A DNA stretch of 64,000 nucleotides from Rhodoblastus sp963727035 (lineage in GTDB: Bacteria > Pseudomonadota > Alphaproteobacteria > Rhizobiales > Beijerinckiaceae), in NCBI GenBank assembly GCA_963727035.1, contig CAVSEY010000006.1, positions 248,001 to 312,000 on the forward strand, written 5' to 3'. Positions 25,201 through 33,820 of this stretch are shown one piece after another. The translations under genes and the position numbers were made by a program. A model generated the notes under the pieces. The model saw only the letters and a list, made by a program, of their open reading frames with translations, had not been told where the DNA came from and did not search any database. Numbering within the stretch: the stretch's first letter is position 1; every line of letters begins with the position of its first letter.

Positions 25201-26093
25201 GGGGCCGCCATCGGGCTCGCGGAGTGCGGTTTCGCAACGCGCCTCGATATTTCCTGCCTTTTTTCGGGCCTCTTCGCCGCGTCCCCTGCGGCCAATTGCG
25301 ACTGGAGCCGAAAATCCTGCGCTTCGGTGATGCGCAGGGCGCAGAATCCGACCGCTTCCTCGTGCTCGTAATCCCGGCATGTTTGTGCGCGCTCAGCCGG
25401 AAAAGCCGCCTGTGCCTTGACTACCGCTTCAGCAGCCGTCTTGTTCTTTTTGAACTTGCTCAACAAAACACGAAAATGCGCCCGCATCGACTTTTCCATG
25501 GCGCCGCGCTCTTTTTCTATCGATTTAATCTCAACGTCAGAGAAACTCGCCCCCGAAGGTCCCCACAATCCGGCTGCGTCAATTCGGCAGTCGGCTTGTG
25601 CGAAAGAACAGGCGCCTGTCGGACTTCTTGCGCGTAGCGCCCCGCTGAGAACATCGAATTGCAAAGGACAGGCCGAGGAATCCAGTTCGAGCCGCGTCAC
25701 GCCATCGGGGGAGCCGAGAACTTTCAACGCGACAGGTCCGTCCGCGCCCATAGAAACTTCACAAGCCTGATTGGGGTGAGATATCTTGCCTCCCTCGGCG
25801 ACAAATCGCGTCAAGACAAAGCCTCCGCTGGAACTTTCCACCTGCAGAGCGCCTCGAGAGCCGAGCAGACTGAGCGACTTGCCCACGACGCTTTCGATCC
25901 CCGGCGGTTTGGAGGGGGTGAAATGGCCGGCGTAATTCTCACCTCTTGGTCCCTGCGCTCCAGAAGGAGGCGTCGCGATGCTTTGCCCCCTTGGCGTCGG
26001 AGCGCCCATTGCGCCAGGCAATTGCATTTGCGCGTGACAAGCGTCCGCGAAGAGCACGAGAGAAAAAAACGGAGCGAAGAATAAGGGGCGCAT
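25194..26093 (-). CDS. Secreted protein of unknown function
   Basis: A 299-residue protein with a clear Sec signal peptide (MRPLFFAPFFSLVLFADACHA, cleavage likely after HAQ or CHA). The mature part has Gly/Pro-rich linkers, then a beta-rich region with paired Cys residues (QACEVSM, SSACPLQF, TGACSFAQADCRID). The C-terminal helical part is Lys/Arg-rich (LLSKFKKNKTAAEAVVKAQ) with CRDYEHEEAVGFCALRITEAQDFRLQ, which loosely resembles LprI-type segments. I do not recognise the family. The product is probably periplasmic. The gene ends head-to-head with the ABC transporter gene, with stops overlapping. Confidence 0.75.
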   Translation of the reverse strand: MRPLFFAPFFSLVLFADACHAQMQLPGAMGAPTPRGQSIATPPSGAQGPRGENYAGHFTPSKPPGIESVVGKSLSLLGSRGALQVESSSGGFVLTRFVAEGGKISHPNQACEVSMGADGPVALKVLGSPDGVTRLELDSSACPLQFDVLSGALRARSPTGACSFAQADCRIDAAGLWGPSGASFSDVEIKSIEKERGAMEKSMRAHFRVLLSKFKKNKTAAEAVVKAQAAFPAERAQTCRDYEHEEAVGFCALRITEAQDFRLQSQLAAGDAAKRPEKRQEISRRVAKPHSASPMAAPQ

Positions 26094-26205
26094 CGATGGG
26101 CGAACTCGGACCGGACACGGCCACGATAGCAGCGTCTCACCCGAGCCCCAAATTGCAAATGTCGCATACTACAAATTCAATGCGCGATCAGATCGATTGC
26201 TCCGT

Positions 26206-26994
26206 TCAATATTTGGCGAATAGCGGCTCGCCGCCGCCAAATCGATAGACAAAGCCGACCGAGAACAGCCACGGGTCGAAATTGGTGTGCTGATAGGTCT
26301 TCGCCGGGAAGGCTCCGACGAGCGGAATGTTCACCCCGTTGGCGTAGGATTCGACATAGTTGAAGGCCTTCTTGACGTCGAGGCTCGGGCCCCAGTTGCG
26401 GTCGATCATGTAATCGACGCAGCCCTGGATGACGGGGTCTACCGAACTGCTGACATGAACGTCGTTGAGGAAGGCGTTCTTGTTGTCGAAGGACCAGCCG
26501 ACCGAAATGCCGCCGCCGATATAGGGACGGATCGGCCCGAAATTGTCGAAATGGTAAAGGACTGTGATCGGAATGATTGCCGGCATGATCTGGGCGAGGG
26601 TCGTCCCATTGATCAGAACTGGATTGGCGGGATTGTACCCCTTGGTCTTGTCCTTGATATACAAGGGGATGCCGGCTGACACGTCGATCGAGACATTATG
26701 GGTGACGTAAAAGCCCGCTTCGAAGCCGAAGGTGGCGATATCGGTCAGGGTCGCGCCGACGCTGGCCGGGAAGGCGGTGGTGACACCGTGGAGCAACGCG
26801 GTCGGGCTTTGACCCCATAGCCGAGACGAACTGGTGTTCAGGGCACAAGTGAATCCAAGCTTGACGAAAAAGGGCTGGAAGCTGTCCGCGACCAGCGCCG
26901 ACGACGGCGGCGAGCGGAGGAGCCGCGTTTCGCCGCGCGCAAGAATCGTCCTAGTATATTGTTTCTCTTGGTAATTTACCAAGTTCCCAAGCAT
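26206..26994 (-). CDS. OmpW-family outer-membrane protein, atypical N-terminus
   Basis: The barrel sequence is OmpW-like: FFVKLGFTCALNTSSS, VTHNVSIDVSAGIP, PAIIPITVLYHFDNFGPIRPYIGGGIS, DRNWGPSLDVKKAF, and a final strand WLFSVGFVYRFGG; the C-terminal residues after it are GEPLFAKY. OmpW proteins form 8-stranded outer-membrane barrels thought to pass hydrophobic molecules. The frame opens with MLGNLVNYQEKQYTRT, and no conventional signal peptide precedes the barrel. The only candidate is a short SSALVA stretch before DSFQPFF. No other frame upstream supplies a good signal. The 5' end may be truncated or frameshifted, or the start may be misassigned. Confidence 0.7.
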   Translation of the reverse strand: MLGNLVNYQEKQYTRTILARGETRLLRSPPSSALVADSFQPFFVKLGFTCALNTSSSRLWGQSPTALLHGVTTAFPASVGATLTDIATFGFEAGFYVTHNVSIDVSAGIPLYIKDKTKGYNPANPVLINGTTLAQIMPAIIPITVLYHFDNFGPIRPYIGGGISVGWSFDNKNAFLNDVHVSSSVDPVIQGCVDYMIDRNWGPSLDVKKAFNYVESYANGVNIPLVGAFPAKTYQHTNFDPWLFSVGFVYRFGGGEPLFAKY

Positions 26995-27080
26995 CCGCCC
27001 GAACGCTTCGCCGTAAAAATCTGCGCCAGTGGCAATTTTGCCACGAATTTGTCGCGCCAGCGTCGTCGGGCCTGGCGCGG

Positions 27081-27109
27081 CTTGCAGCAGGGATTTGCCA
27101 GTTCTATAT
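27081..27109 (+). promoter_or_regulatory. Candidate heat-shock (RpoH) promoter for dnaK
   Basis: CTTG at 27081-27084 and CTATAT at 27104-27109, separated by 19 nt, resemble the -35 CTTG and C-rich/CATNT-like -10 of alphaproteobacterial sigma-32 promoters. It is the best match in the 245-nt gap upstream of dnaK and would give a leader of about 120 nt. No CIRCE inverted repeat is visible. Confidence 0.4.
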
Positions 27110-27239
27110 CAGCCGCGCTCTTGCAAGCTGGCGCCCTCATCACAATCTGAACGGAAGTCGGGAACCGGGCGGGGCAATCTCTGTCCATACCGGATCGCTT
27201 CGGGGTCCAGCGGTTCCGCGAAGAAAGGAACGAATTCTC

Positions 27240-29144
27240 ATGGCTAAAGTCATTGGCATCGATCTCGGCACCACCAATTCCTGCGTGGCCGTGATGGAAG
27301 GCTCCACTCCCAAAGTTATCGAAAATGCGGAAGGCGCCCGGACCACGCCGTCGATCGTCGCTTTCACCGACGATGGCGAGCGGCTGACCGGCCAGCCGGC
27401 CAAGCGCCAGGCAGTCACCAATCCCGAGAAGACGTTTTTCGCGATCAAGCGCCTGATCGGGCGCACGTACGCCGATCCGATGACCCAGAAGGACATGGGT
27501 CTTGTTCCGTACAAGATCGTCAAGGCAGGTAACGGCGACGCCTGGGTCGAGGCCGGCGGCAAGCAATATTCCCCGTCGCAGATATCGGCCTTCATCCTGC
27601 AAAAGATGAAGGAAACGGCGGAGGCCTATCTCGGGCAAACGGTCACTCAGGCGGTCATCACGGTTCCGGCCTATTTCAACGACGCCCAGCGCCAGGCGAC
27701 GAAGGATGCAGGCAAGATCGCCGGTCTTGAAGTCCTGCGCATCATCAATGAGCCCACCGCTGCGGCCCTCGCCTATGGCCTCGACAAGAAAGGCGCCGGC
27801 GTGATCGCGGTCTATGACCTCGGCGGCGGCACCTTCGACGTGTCGATCCTCGAAATCGGCGACGGCGTCTTCGAGGTGAAGTCGACCAATGGCGACACCT
27901 TCCTTGGCGGCGAAGACTTCGACATGCGCTTGGTCGAATACCTCGCCGAAGAGTTCCGCAAGGACAACGGCATTGACCTGCGCAAGGACAAACTGGCCCT
28001 CCAGCGCCTCAAGGAGGCCGCCGAAAAGGCCAAGATCGAACTGTCTTCGGCGACCCAGACCGACATCAACCTGCCCTATATCACCGCCGACGCCTCGGGT
28101 CCGAAACATCTGACCCTGAAGCTGACCCGCGCGAAATATGAGGCTCTGGTCGACGATCTGATCCAGCGGACGATCGAGCCCTGCCGCAAGGCGTTGAAGG
28201 ACGCGGGACTCACCGCTGCCGATATCAATGAGGTCGTCCTGGTCGGCGGCATGACCCGCATGCCCAAGGTCCAGGAGGTCGTGAAGCAGTTCTTCGGCAA
28301 GGAGCCCCACAAAGGCGTCAACCCGGACGAGGTCGTCGCCATCGGCGCCGCTGTCCAGGCCGGCGTTCTTCAGGGCGACGTCAAGGATGTGCTGCTGCTC
28401 GACGTGACCCCGCTGTCGCTCGGCATCGAGACGCTCGGCGGCGTGTTCACGCGCCTGATCGACCGCAACACGACGATCCCGACCAAAAAGAGCCAGGTGT
28501 TCTCGACGGCCGAGGATTCCCAGACCGCGGTCACCATCCGCGTGTTCCAGGGCGAACGCGAAATGGCGGCGGACAACAAACTGCTCGGCCAGTTCGACCT
28601 CGTTGGCATTCCACCGGCGCCGCGCGGCATGCCGCAGGTCGAGGTGACATTCGATATCGACGCCAACGGCATTGTTTCGGTCACCGCCAAGGACAAGGCG
28701 ACGAGCAAGGAGCAGCAGATCCGCATCCAGGCGTCGGGCGGACTGTCGGAGGCTGACATCGATAAGATGGTCAAGGACGCCGAGGTCCATGCCGCCGAGG
28801 ACAAGAAGCGCCGCGAATTGGTCGACGCCCGCAATCAGGGAGAGGCTCTCATCCATTCCGCCGAAAAGTCCCTGAAGGAATTCGGCGACAAGGTTGCGGC
28901 CTCGGACAAGGGCGCGATCGAGGCGGCCATGGCCAGCCTCAAAACCGCGCTCGAAGGCGAGGACGTCGAGGCGATCAATGCGCGCGCCAATGAACTCGCT
29001 CAGGCTTCCATGAAGCTTGGCGAGGCCATATACAAGGCCGAACAGGCGACCGCCGGCGCCGGCGCAACCGGGACGCAGAGCGCGGACGAGGACGTGATCG
29101 ACGCTGACTTCAAAGAAGTGAAGGACGACAAGAAGGGCGCCTGA
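27240..29144 (+). CDS. dnaK: Molecular chaperone DnaK (Hsp70)
   Basis: ATP-dependent Hsp70 chaperone of the cytosol. The nucleotide-binding domain starts IGIDLGTTNSCVAVMEG and has AVITVPAYFNDAQRQATKDA, INEPTAAALAYGLDK and YDLGGGTFDVSIL. The VLLLDVTPLSLGIET linker leads to the substrate-binding domain, and the lid ends in the typical acidic tail EDVIDADFKEVKD. Length 634 is standard. dnaJ follows 184 nt downstream after a strong terminator-like hairpin, so dnaJ may be made from attenuated read-through or from its own promoter. Confidence 0.98.
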   Translation: MAKVIGIDLGTTNSCVAVMEGSTPKVIENAEGARTTPSIVAFTDDGERLTGQPAKRQAVTNPEKTFFAIKRLIGRTYADPMTQKDMGLVPYKIVKAGNGDAWVEAGGKQYSPSQISAFILQKMKETAEAYLGQTVTQAVITVPAYFNDAQRQATKDAGKIAGLEVLRIINEPTAAALAYGLDKKGAGVIAVYDLGGGTFDVSILEIGDGVFEVKSTNGDTFLGGEDFDMRLVEYLAEEFRKDNGIDLRKDKLALQRLKEAAEKAKIELSSATQTDINLPYITADASGPKHLTLKLTRAKYEALVDDLIQRTIEPCRKALKDAGLTAADINEVVLVGGMTRMPKVQEVVKQFFGKEPHKGVNPDEVVAIGAAVQAGVLQGDVKDVLLLDVTPLSLGIETLGGVFTRLIDRNTTIPTKKSQVFSTAEDSQTAVTIRVFQGEREMAADNKLLGQFDLVGIPPAPRGMPQVEVTFDIDANGIVSVTAKDKATSKEQQIRIQASGGLSEADIDKMVKDAEVHAAEDKKRRELVDARNQGEALIHSAEKSLKEFGDKVAASDKGAIEAAMASLKTALEGEDVEAINARANELAQASMKLGEAIYKAEQATAGAGATGTQSADEDVIDADFKEVKDDKKGA

Positions 29145-29168
29145 TCAAGCGTTCTTCTGATGAGCAGG

Positions 29169-29195
29169 GCCGGGGCGCAGGCGCCCCGGCGTTTT
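29169..29195 (+). terminator. Rho-independent terminator after dnaK
   Basis: GC-rich inverted repeat GCCGGGGCGC (29169-29178) and GCGCCCCGGC (29181-29190) is followed by GTTTT. With a realistic 4-nt loop the stem is 9 bp. It lies 25 nt after the dnaK stop and separates dnaK from dnaJ. Confidence 0.8.
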
Positions 29196-29328
29196 GACGG
29201 ATGCGCTTTTTGCGCATGAAAAAGGGTTGCGTTCGCGACTTGCCACGGCTAGGGCCTATGAGCGCTTTCCGCAAATGGCGATGGCGCGGTTTTCATTCAC
29301 TGGCTGAAAGAACCGGATGGCGTCGTCG

Positions 29329-30462
29329 ATGGCCAAACGCTGCTACTATGAAATTCTTGGCGTTTCCCGAACCTGCTCCGACAGCGAGCTGAAAGGCGCG
29401 TTTCGCAAACAAGCGCTGAAGCTGCATCCTGATCGGAACCCCGGCGACACGGAAGCGGAACACAAGTTCAAGGAAGTCAACGAAGCCTATCAGGTCCTGT
29501 CAGACGAGCAGAAGCGCGCCGCTTATGACCGTTTCGGGCATGCCGCCTTTGAACATGGCGGCGGTGGCGGCTTCGGGGGGTTCGGTTCAGGCGAGGGTTT
29601 TGCCGCCTCGATGGCCGATATTTTCGACGACCTTTTTGGCGATGTAATGGGCGGGCGGCGCGGGCGCGCTTCGGGTCGCGAAAGAGGCGCCGATCTGCGG
29701 TACAATATGGAGGTGACGCTTGAAGAGGCTTTTCGCGGCAAGACGGCCTCGCTAAAAATTCCGACTTCCGTCACCTGCGATGTTTGCACCGGTTCAGGAG
29801 CCAAGGCCGGATCGAAGCCTAAGGCTTGCCCCACTTGTGGCGGCGCCGGAAGAGTGCGCGCGCAACAGGGCTTTTTCGCCATCGAGCGCTCCTGCCCCGC
29901 CTGTCATGGCCGCGGAGAGATCATGGAAAATCCCTGCCCCAATTGCGCAGGCGCCGGCCGCGTCACCCGCGAGCGTTCGCTATCCGTCAATATTCCGGCC
30001 GGAATCGAGGACGGCACCAGGATTCGGCTAACCGGCGAAGGTGAGGCCGGTCTGCGCGGCGGGCCGCCTGGCGATCTCTATATTTTCCTGTCCGTCAAGC
30101 CTCATCCCTTTTTCCAGCGGGAAGGCGCGAACCTTCATTGCCGCGTGCCAATTTCAATGGTTCAGGCAGCGCTCGGTGGTGAGATCAAGGCGCATGGCGT
30201 CGATGGAGCGGAGATCAAGGTCAAGATCGAGGAAGGTACGCAATCCGGCCGCCAGTTCAAGATCAAAGGTAAAGGCATGCCTGTGCTCCGCGCGCGTGAT
30301 TTCGGCGACCTTTACATCCAGGTCAATGTCGAAACGCCGCAAAATCTGACGAAAAGGCAAAGAGAGCTGCTCGCAGAATTTGAAAACGAGTCCACCCACA
30401 AGACCCATCCGGAATCGACCGGCTTCTTTGCCAAAATGAAAGAATTTTTTGATTTGGCCTGA
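29329..30462 (+). CDS. dnaJ: Co-chaperone DnaJ (Hsp40)
   Basis: Stimulates DnaK ATPase and delivers clients. The J domain (YYEILGV...) has the HPD motif in KLHPDRNP. A Gly/Phe-rich linker (GGGGGFGGFGSGEGF) follows. The zinc-finger region has four Cys repeats (CDVCTGSGAK, CPTCGGAG, CPACHGRG, CPNCAGAG). The C-terminal beta domains include NIPAGIEDGTRIRL and GDLYIFLSVKPHPFF. ATG 29329 gives MAKRCYYEILGV, the usual start; the frame opens 4 codons earlier. This is the type I full-length architecture, 377 residues. Confidence 0.97.
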   Translation: MAKRCYYEILGVSRTCSDSELKGAFRKQALKLHPDRNPGDTEAEHKFKEVNEAYQVLSDEQKRAAYDRFGHAAFEHGGGGGFGGFGSGEGFAASMADIFDDLFGDVMGGRRGRASGRERGADLRYNMEVTLEEAFRGKTASLKIPTSVTCDVCTGSGAKAGSKPKACPTCGGAGRVRAQQGFFAIERSCPACHGRGEIMENPCPNCAGAGRVTRERSLSVNIPAGIEDGTRIRLTGEGEAGLRGGPPGDLYIFLSVKPHPFFQREGANLHCRVPISMVQAALGGEIKAHGVDGAEIKVKIEEGTQSGRQFKIKGKGMPVLRARDFGDLYIQVNVETPQNLTKRQRELLAEFENESTHKTHPESTGFFAKMKEFFDLA

Positions 30463-30544
30463 GGTAAGGATCGGCCGTTCCTTGACGCTTTTCTATTTGT
30501 AAGCGAATCTCGCAGCTCGTTTCGGACCGGGGGAAATTGGCAAA

Positions 30545-31336
30545 TTGAGCGCGCAGCGACGTCAGGCGAAATTCCATTCCGGTCCGAAAGATCCGATCGA
30601 TCTGCGCCTCAGTGACGAAGCGCGGTTTATTCGTTCTTGGCTCGAAAATCCTCTGCTTGCTGGCGCGATAACGCCATCGGGGCGTTTTCTCGCGCGCGCC
30701 ATGGCGCAGTGCGTCAATCCCGACGCCGAAGGCCCCGTCGTCGAGCTCGGACCAGGGACCGGACCTGTGACGCAGGCGCTGTTGGCGCGCGGTTTGGCTC
30801 CTGAACGGCTCGTCCTGGTTGAATACGAGCCTTCCTTCTGCAATTTGCTTGAGAAGAAATTTCCTGGCGTTCGTGTCGTACGCGGAGACGCTTACCGGCT
30901 TCGTGACACACTCGCCAACGCGCTCGATGGACCCGCGGCCGCGGTCGTCTCCAGCCTTCCCCTTCTCACGAAACATGAATCCGCGCGATTGTCTCTGCTG
31001 AGACAGGCGTTCGACCTCATGTCGCCGGAAGGGCGTTTCATCCAGTTCACTTATGGCGTGAAATCGCCGATCCCGGCCCATCTGTCCACCGGGTTGCGCT
31101 TCGAGACGCAGAGCCTCGCGCCGATCTGGCTCAACCTGCCGCCCGCGCGCATTTTCGTTTATTGCCGACCGGGGCGCCATTGCGCCGCCGAACGACGCCC
31201 CGACATGCTCGACAAGCTGCTGAAAAAGTCCCGCCGGTTCGGCAACGAAATCCGCGACGAACTGGACGAAGCCCGCGCCCGGTTTTCCGCACCGGACACC
31301 CCACGTCCGATCAGGGCCAAAAGCCGGCGTTTCTGA
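30545..31336 (+). CDS. pmtA: PmtA-type phospholipid N-methyltransferase
   Basis: Predicted SAM-dependent phosphatidylethanolamine N-methyltransferase of the rhizobial PmtA type, which makes phosphatidylcholine in three methyl transfers. Visible are an N-terminal amphipathic segment (EARFIRSWLENPLLAGAITP), SAM motif I VVELGPGTGPVTQALL (about residues 65-80), RLVLVEYEPSFCNLL, the acidic GDAY loop, VVSSLPLL, and a hydrophobic FIQFTYG strand. The C-terminal ~50 residues are Arg/Lys-rich and may bind anionic lipid. The start is TTG 30545, with GGGGGA about 10 nt upstream. Other class I methyltransferases remain possible, but the N-terminal RSW segment favours PmtA. It lies between dnaJ and pyrF without tight linkage. 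Confidence 0.8.
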   Translation: MSAQRRQAKFHSGPKDPIDLRLSDEARFIRSWLENPLLAGAITPSGRFLARAMAQCVNPDAEGPVVELGPGTGPVTQALLARGLAPERLVLVEYEPSFCNLLEKKFPGVRVVRGDAYRLRDTLANALDGPAAAVVSSLPLLTKHESARLSLLRQAFDLMSPEGRFIQFTYGVKSPIPAHLSTGLRFETQSLAPIWLNLPPARIFVYCRPGRHCAAERRPDMLDKLLKKSRRFGNEIRDELDEARARFSAPDTPRPIRAKSRRF

Positions 31337-31403
31337 TCTTCGGCTTCGCTTTCCTGCGCGTTGATTCTAAGTGAATGGCGCCTTCCAGATCAGGACGCCG
31401 CAT

Positions 31404-32105
31404 ATGAACAAAAAGACCCGCGACAAATTAATTGTCGCGCTCGATCTCTCTGACCTCGCCCAAGCGCGCGCCATGGTTGAATGCCTGGGCGATAGCGTCG
31501 AATTCTTCAAGATCGGCATGGAACTCGCCTATGGCGGCGGCTTCGCGCTCGTGGACGAACTCAGCCGCGCCGGCAAAAAAATCTTTCTCGACCTGAAATT
31601 GCACGACATCGGCCACACTGTCGAAAAGGCGACCGCGCAGGTGGCGCGCCTTGGCGTGCATTTCCTCACCGTCCATGCCTTTCCCCAGACCCTGGCCGCC
31701 GCCGCGCGCGGTTCGGCCGGCTCCAGCCTGAAGGTTCTCGGCGTCACCGTCATGACCTCTTATGACGATTCCGACCTCGAGGCGGCCGGCTATCGCCTCA
31801 ATGTCCGGGAATTGGTGGCCCTGCGCGCTCGGCAGGCGAAAGACGCCGGAATCGCCGGACTGATCCTGTCGCCCGAGGAACTGACGGCGACCAGGGCTCT
31901 GATCGGTGAAGAAATGTTGCTGGTGACGCCGGGCGTGCGACCCGCCGGCGCCGCTCTGGGAGACCAAAAGCGGGTGGCGACACCCTCGGAAGCCTTGAAG
32001 CGCGGCGCCGATCACCTCGTCATCGGCCGGCCAATCCTGGCAGCCCCAGATCCTCGCCAAGCCGCGCGCGCGATACAGCAGGAGATCGCTGACGCCTGCG
32101 CTTGA
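31404..32105 (+). CDS. pyrF: Orotidine 5'-phosphate decarboxylase
   Basis: Last step of UMP synthesis (OMP to UMP). The TIM barrel has LIVALDLSD, FKIGMELAYGGG, the catalytic FLDLKLHDIGHTV (Asp-x-Lys-x-x-Asp), FLTVHAFP, GLILSPEE, LLVTPGVRPAG, and the phosphate-binding HLVIGRPI. The frame opens with GTG at 31371, but ATG 31404 has AGGA upstream and gives 233 residues, the family norm. The 233-nt gap to dapB contains an ORF at 32179 that I do not believe. Confidence 0.95.
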   Translation: MNKKTRDKLIVALDLSDLAQARAMVECLGDSVEFFKIGMELAYGGGFALVDELSRAGKKIFLDLKLHDIGHTVEKATAQVARLGVHFLTVHAFPQTLAAAARGSAGSSLKVLGVTVMTSYDDSDLEAAGYRLNVRELVALRARQAKDAGIAGLILSPEELTATRALIGEEMLLVTPGVRPAGAALGDQKRVATPSEALKRGADHLVIGRPILAAPDPRQAARAIQQEIADACA

Positions 32106-32338
32106 AAAAGAAACGCCGAGCGTACCTCCGGCCCGGCGTCGCGTCCTTGGGTCTGGGGGACAGCGCCCTTGGACAGAAATGACCCTAGTCATGAAACGTG
32201 ACGGGTCGGTGACGGTCCCGCGTCACCTTAGAGAAAGCGCTTTCGCCTTGCTGGAGAAGCGGCTTGCAACATCTCTTGCGGCGCCGCAAAAAGACCTTTA
32301 CAGCGGCGGCCAGGATCCGCGGGTTTGGAGAATGAGCG

Positions 32339-33145
32339 ATGGACAAGATGCGCCTCGTCGTTGTCGGCGCCGCCGGGCGCATGGGCCAGATGCTCATCAA
32401 GACGATCGCCGAAAGCGAAGACGCCCTTCTCTCCGGAGCCATCGAGCGCCCCGGCTCCGCAGCTTTGGGTCGGGACGCCGGCGAGGCGGCCGGTTTGGGC
32501 CGGCTTGGGGTTGCGATTACCGATGATCCCCTCTCGGCGCTGTTGAAAGCCGACGGGGTGATTGATTTCACCGCGCCGCCGGCGACCATCGAAATAGCGG
32601 CGCTGGCTGCGCAAGCGCGCATCGCGCATATCATCGGTACGACGGGCATGACAGCCAATGACCTCGCCAAGATCGAGGCGGCCGCGCGCCATGCGATCAT
32701 TGTTCGTTCCGGAAACATGAGTCTCGGCGTCAACCTCCTCGCGGGTCTTGTCCAAAAGGTCGCCCGAACCCTTGGGACCGATTGGGATGTCGAAATCCTT
32801 GAAATGCATCACCGCTTGAAAGTGGACGCGCCCTCCGGCACCGCGCTTCTGCTCGGCGAGGCCGCGGCAAAGGGCCGCGACATCGCTTTGGCCGAACATA
32901 GCGTCCGTGTTCGCGATGGCCACACCGGGCCACGCAAGGCCGGCGACATCGGCTTCGCGACGTTGCGCGGCGGCACTGTGGTCGGCGACCATAGCGTGAT
33001 CTTTGCCGGCCCCGGCGAACGTATCGAATTGACTCACCGCGCCGAGGATCGCGGGATCTTCGCCCGCGGCGCTCTTCGCGCGGCCTTGTGGGCGCGTGGT
33101 CGAAAACCCGGCCTCTATTCCATGTTTGACGTGCTCGGCCTTTGA
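32339..33145 (+). CDS. dapB: 4-hydroxy-tetrahydrodipicolinate reductase
   Basis: NAD(P)H-dependent reductase of the lysine/meso-diaminopimelate pathway. The N-terminal Rossmann motif is VVVGAAGRMGQML. VIDFTAPPATIE, the IGTTGM nucleotide loop and the catalytic block EILEMHHRLKVDAPSGTALLLGE (His-His and Lys) follow. GDIGFATLRGGTVVGDHSVIFAGPGERIEL and the C-terminal GLYSMFDVLGL complete it. Length 268 is standard. gpmA starts 36 nt downstream on the same strand. Confidence 0.96.
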   Translation: MDKMRLVVVGAAGRMGQMLIKTIAESEDALLSGAIERPGSAALGRDAGEAAGLGRLGVAITDDPLSALLKADGVIDFTAPPATIEIAALAAQARIAHIIGTTGMTANDLAKIEAAARHAIIVRSGNMSLGVNLLAGLVQKVARTLGTDWDVEILEMHHRLKVDAPSGTALLLGEAAAKGRDIALAEHSVRVRDGHTGPRKAGDIGFATLRGGTVVGDHSVIFAGPGERIELTHRAEDRGIFARGALRAALWARGRKPGLYSMFDVLGL

Positions 33146-33181
33146 CTGCCAAAGCGCGAATCGGAAATCCAGGAGAACAAA

Positions 33182-33805
33182 GTGTCAGAACGCCTTCTTG
33201 TCCTCGTCCGTCACGGCCAGAGCGAGTGGAATCTGAAAAACCTTTTCACCGGCTGGCGAGATCCCGACCTGACCGAACAGGGCGTCGCCGAGGCCAAGGC
33301 CGCCGGCCGGCGCCTCAAGGCCATGGGACTTGCTTTTGACAGAGGCTTCACCTCCGTTCTGTCTCGCGCCGAAAAAACGATGCGACTGATGCTCGACGAA
33401 CTCGGGCAGCCGAATTTGCCAATCAGCCGAGACGCGGCCCTGAATGAACGCCACTATGGGGATCTGTGCGGCCTCAACAAGGACGACGCCCGAAAGAAAT
33501 GGGGCGAGGAACAAGTCCACCTCTGGCGCCGGTCCTACGACGTGCAACCGCCCGGCGGCGAGAGCCTGAAAGACACGGTCGCCCGCGTTCTTCCTTATTA
33601 CAACCAGGAAATTCTTCCGGCGGTTCTGCGCGGCGAACGCACCCTCATCTCCGCGCACGGCAATTCCTTGCGCGCTCTGGTCATGGTCCTCGACCATTTG
33701 ACGCCGGAAACGATCCCCTCAATGGAGCTCGCAACCGGCGTGCCGCTCGTTTATCGGCTCAAACCCGATTCCACCGTCGAATCCAAGCGGGTGCTCGACG
33801 CGTAA
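33182..33805 (+). CDS. gpmA: 2,3-bisphosphoglycerate-dependent phosphoglycerate mutase
   Basis: Glycolytic/gluconeogenic mutase interconverting 3- and 2-phosphoglycerate through a phosphohistidine. The catalytic RHGQSEWN (His about residue 10) is followed by LFTGWRDPDLTEQG, SRAEKTM, LNERHYGDLCGLNK, the PPGGESLKDTVARVLPYY lid, and the second His in ISAHGNSLRAL. The start is GTG 33182, preceded by AGGAGA. The 207-residue length is the shorter form common in alphaproteobacteria. Confidence 0.95.
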   Translation: MSERLLVLVRHGQSEWNLKNLFTGWRDPDLTEQGVAEAKAAGRRLKAMGLAFDRGFTSVLSRAEKTMRLMLDELGQPNLPISRDAALNERHYGDLCGLNKDDARKKWGEEQVHLWRRSYDVQPPGGESLKDTVARVLPYYNQEILPAVLRGERTLISAHGNSLRALVMVLDHLTPETIPSMELATGVPLVYRLKPDSTVESKRVLDA

Positions 33806-33820
33806 CGCTCTTGGATCGGA

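Noticed and set aside
26976..28856. 626-codon open frame antisense to dnaK
   Set aside because: Long antisense frames opposite highly codon-biased genes such as Hsp70 are a known composition artefact; the sequence is low-complexity in Arg, Asp and Leu and has no domain.
32179..32526. 115-codon plus-strand ORF before dapB
   Set aside because: It overlaps the dapB N-terminus in another frame, turns Arg-rich there and has no conserved features.
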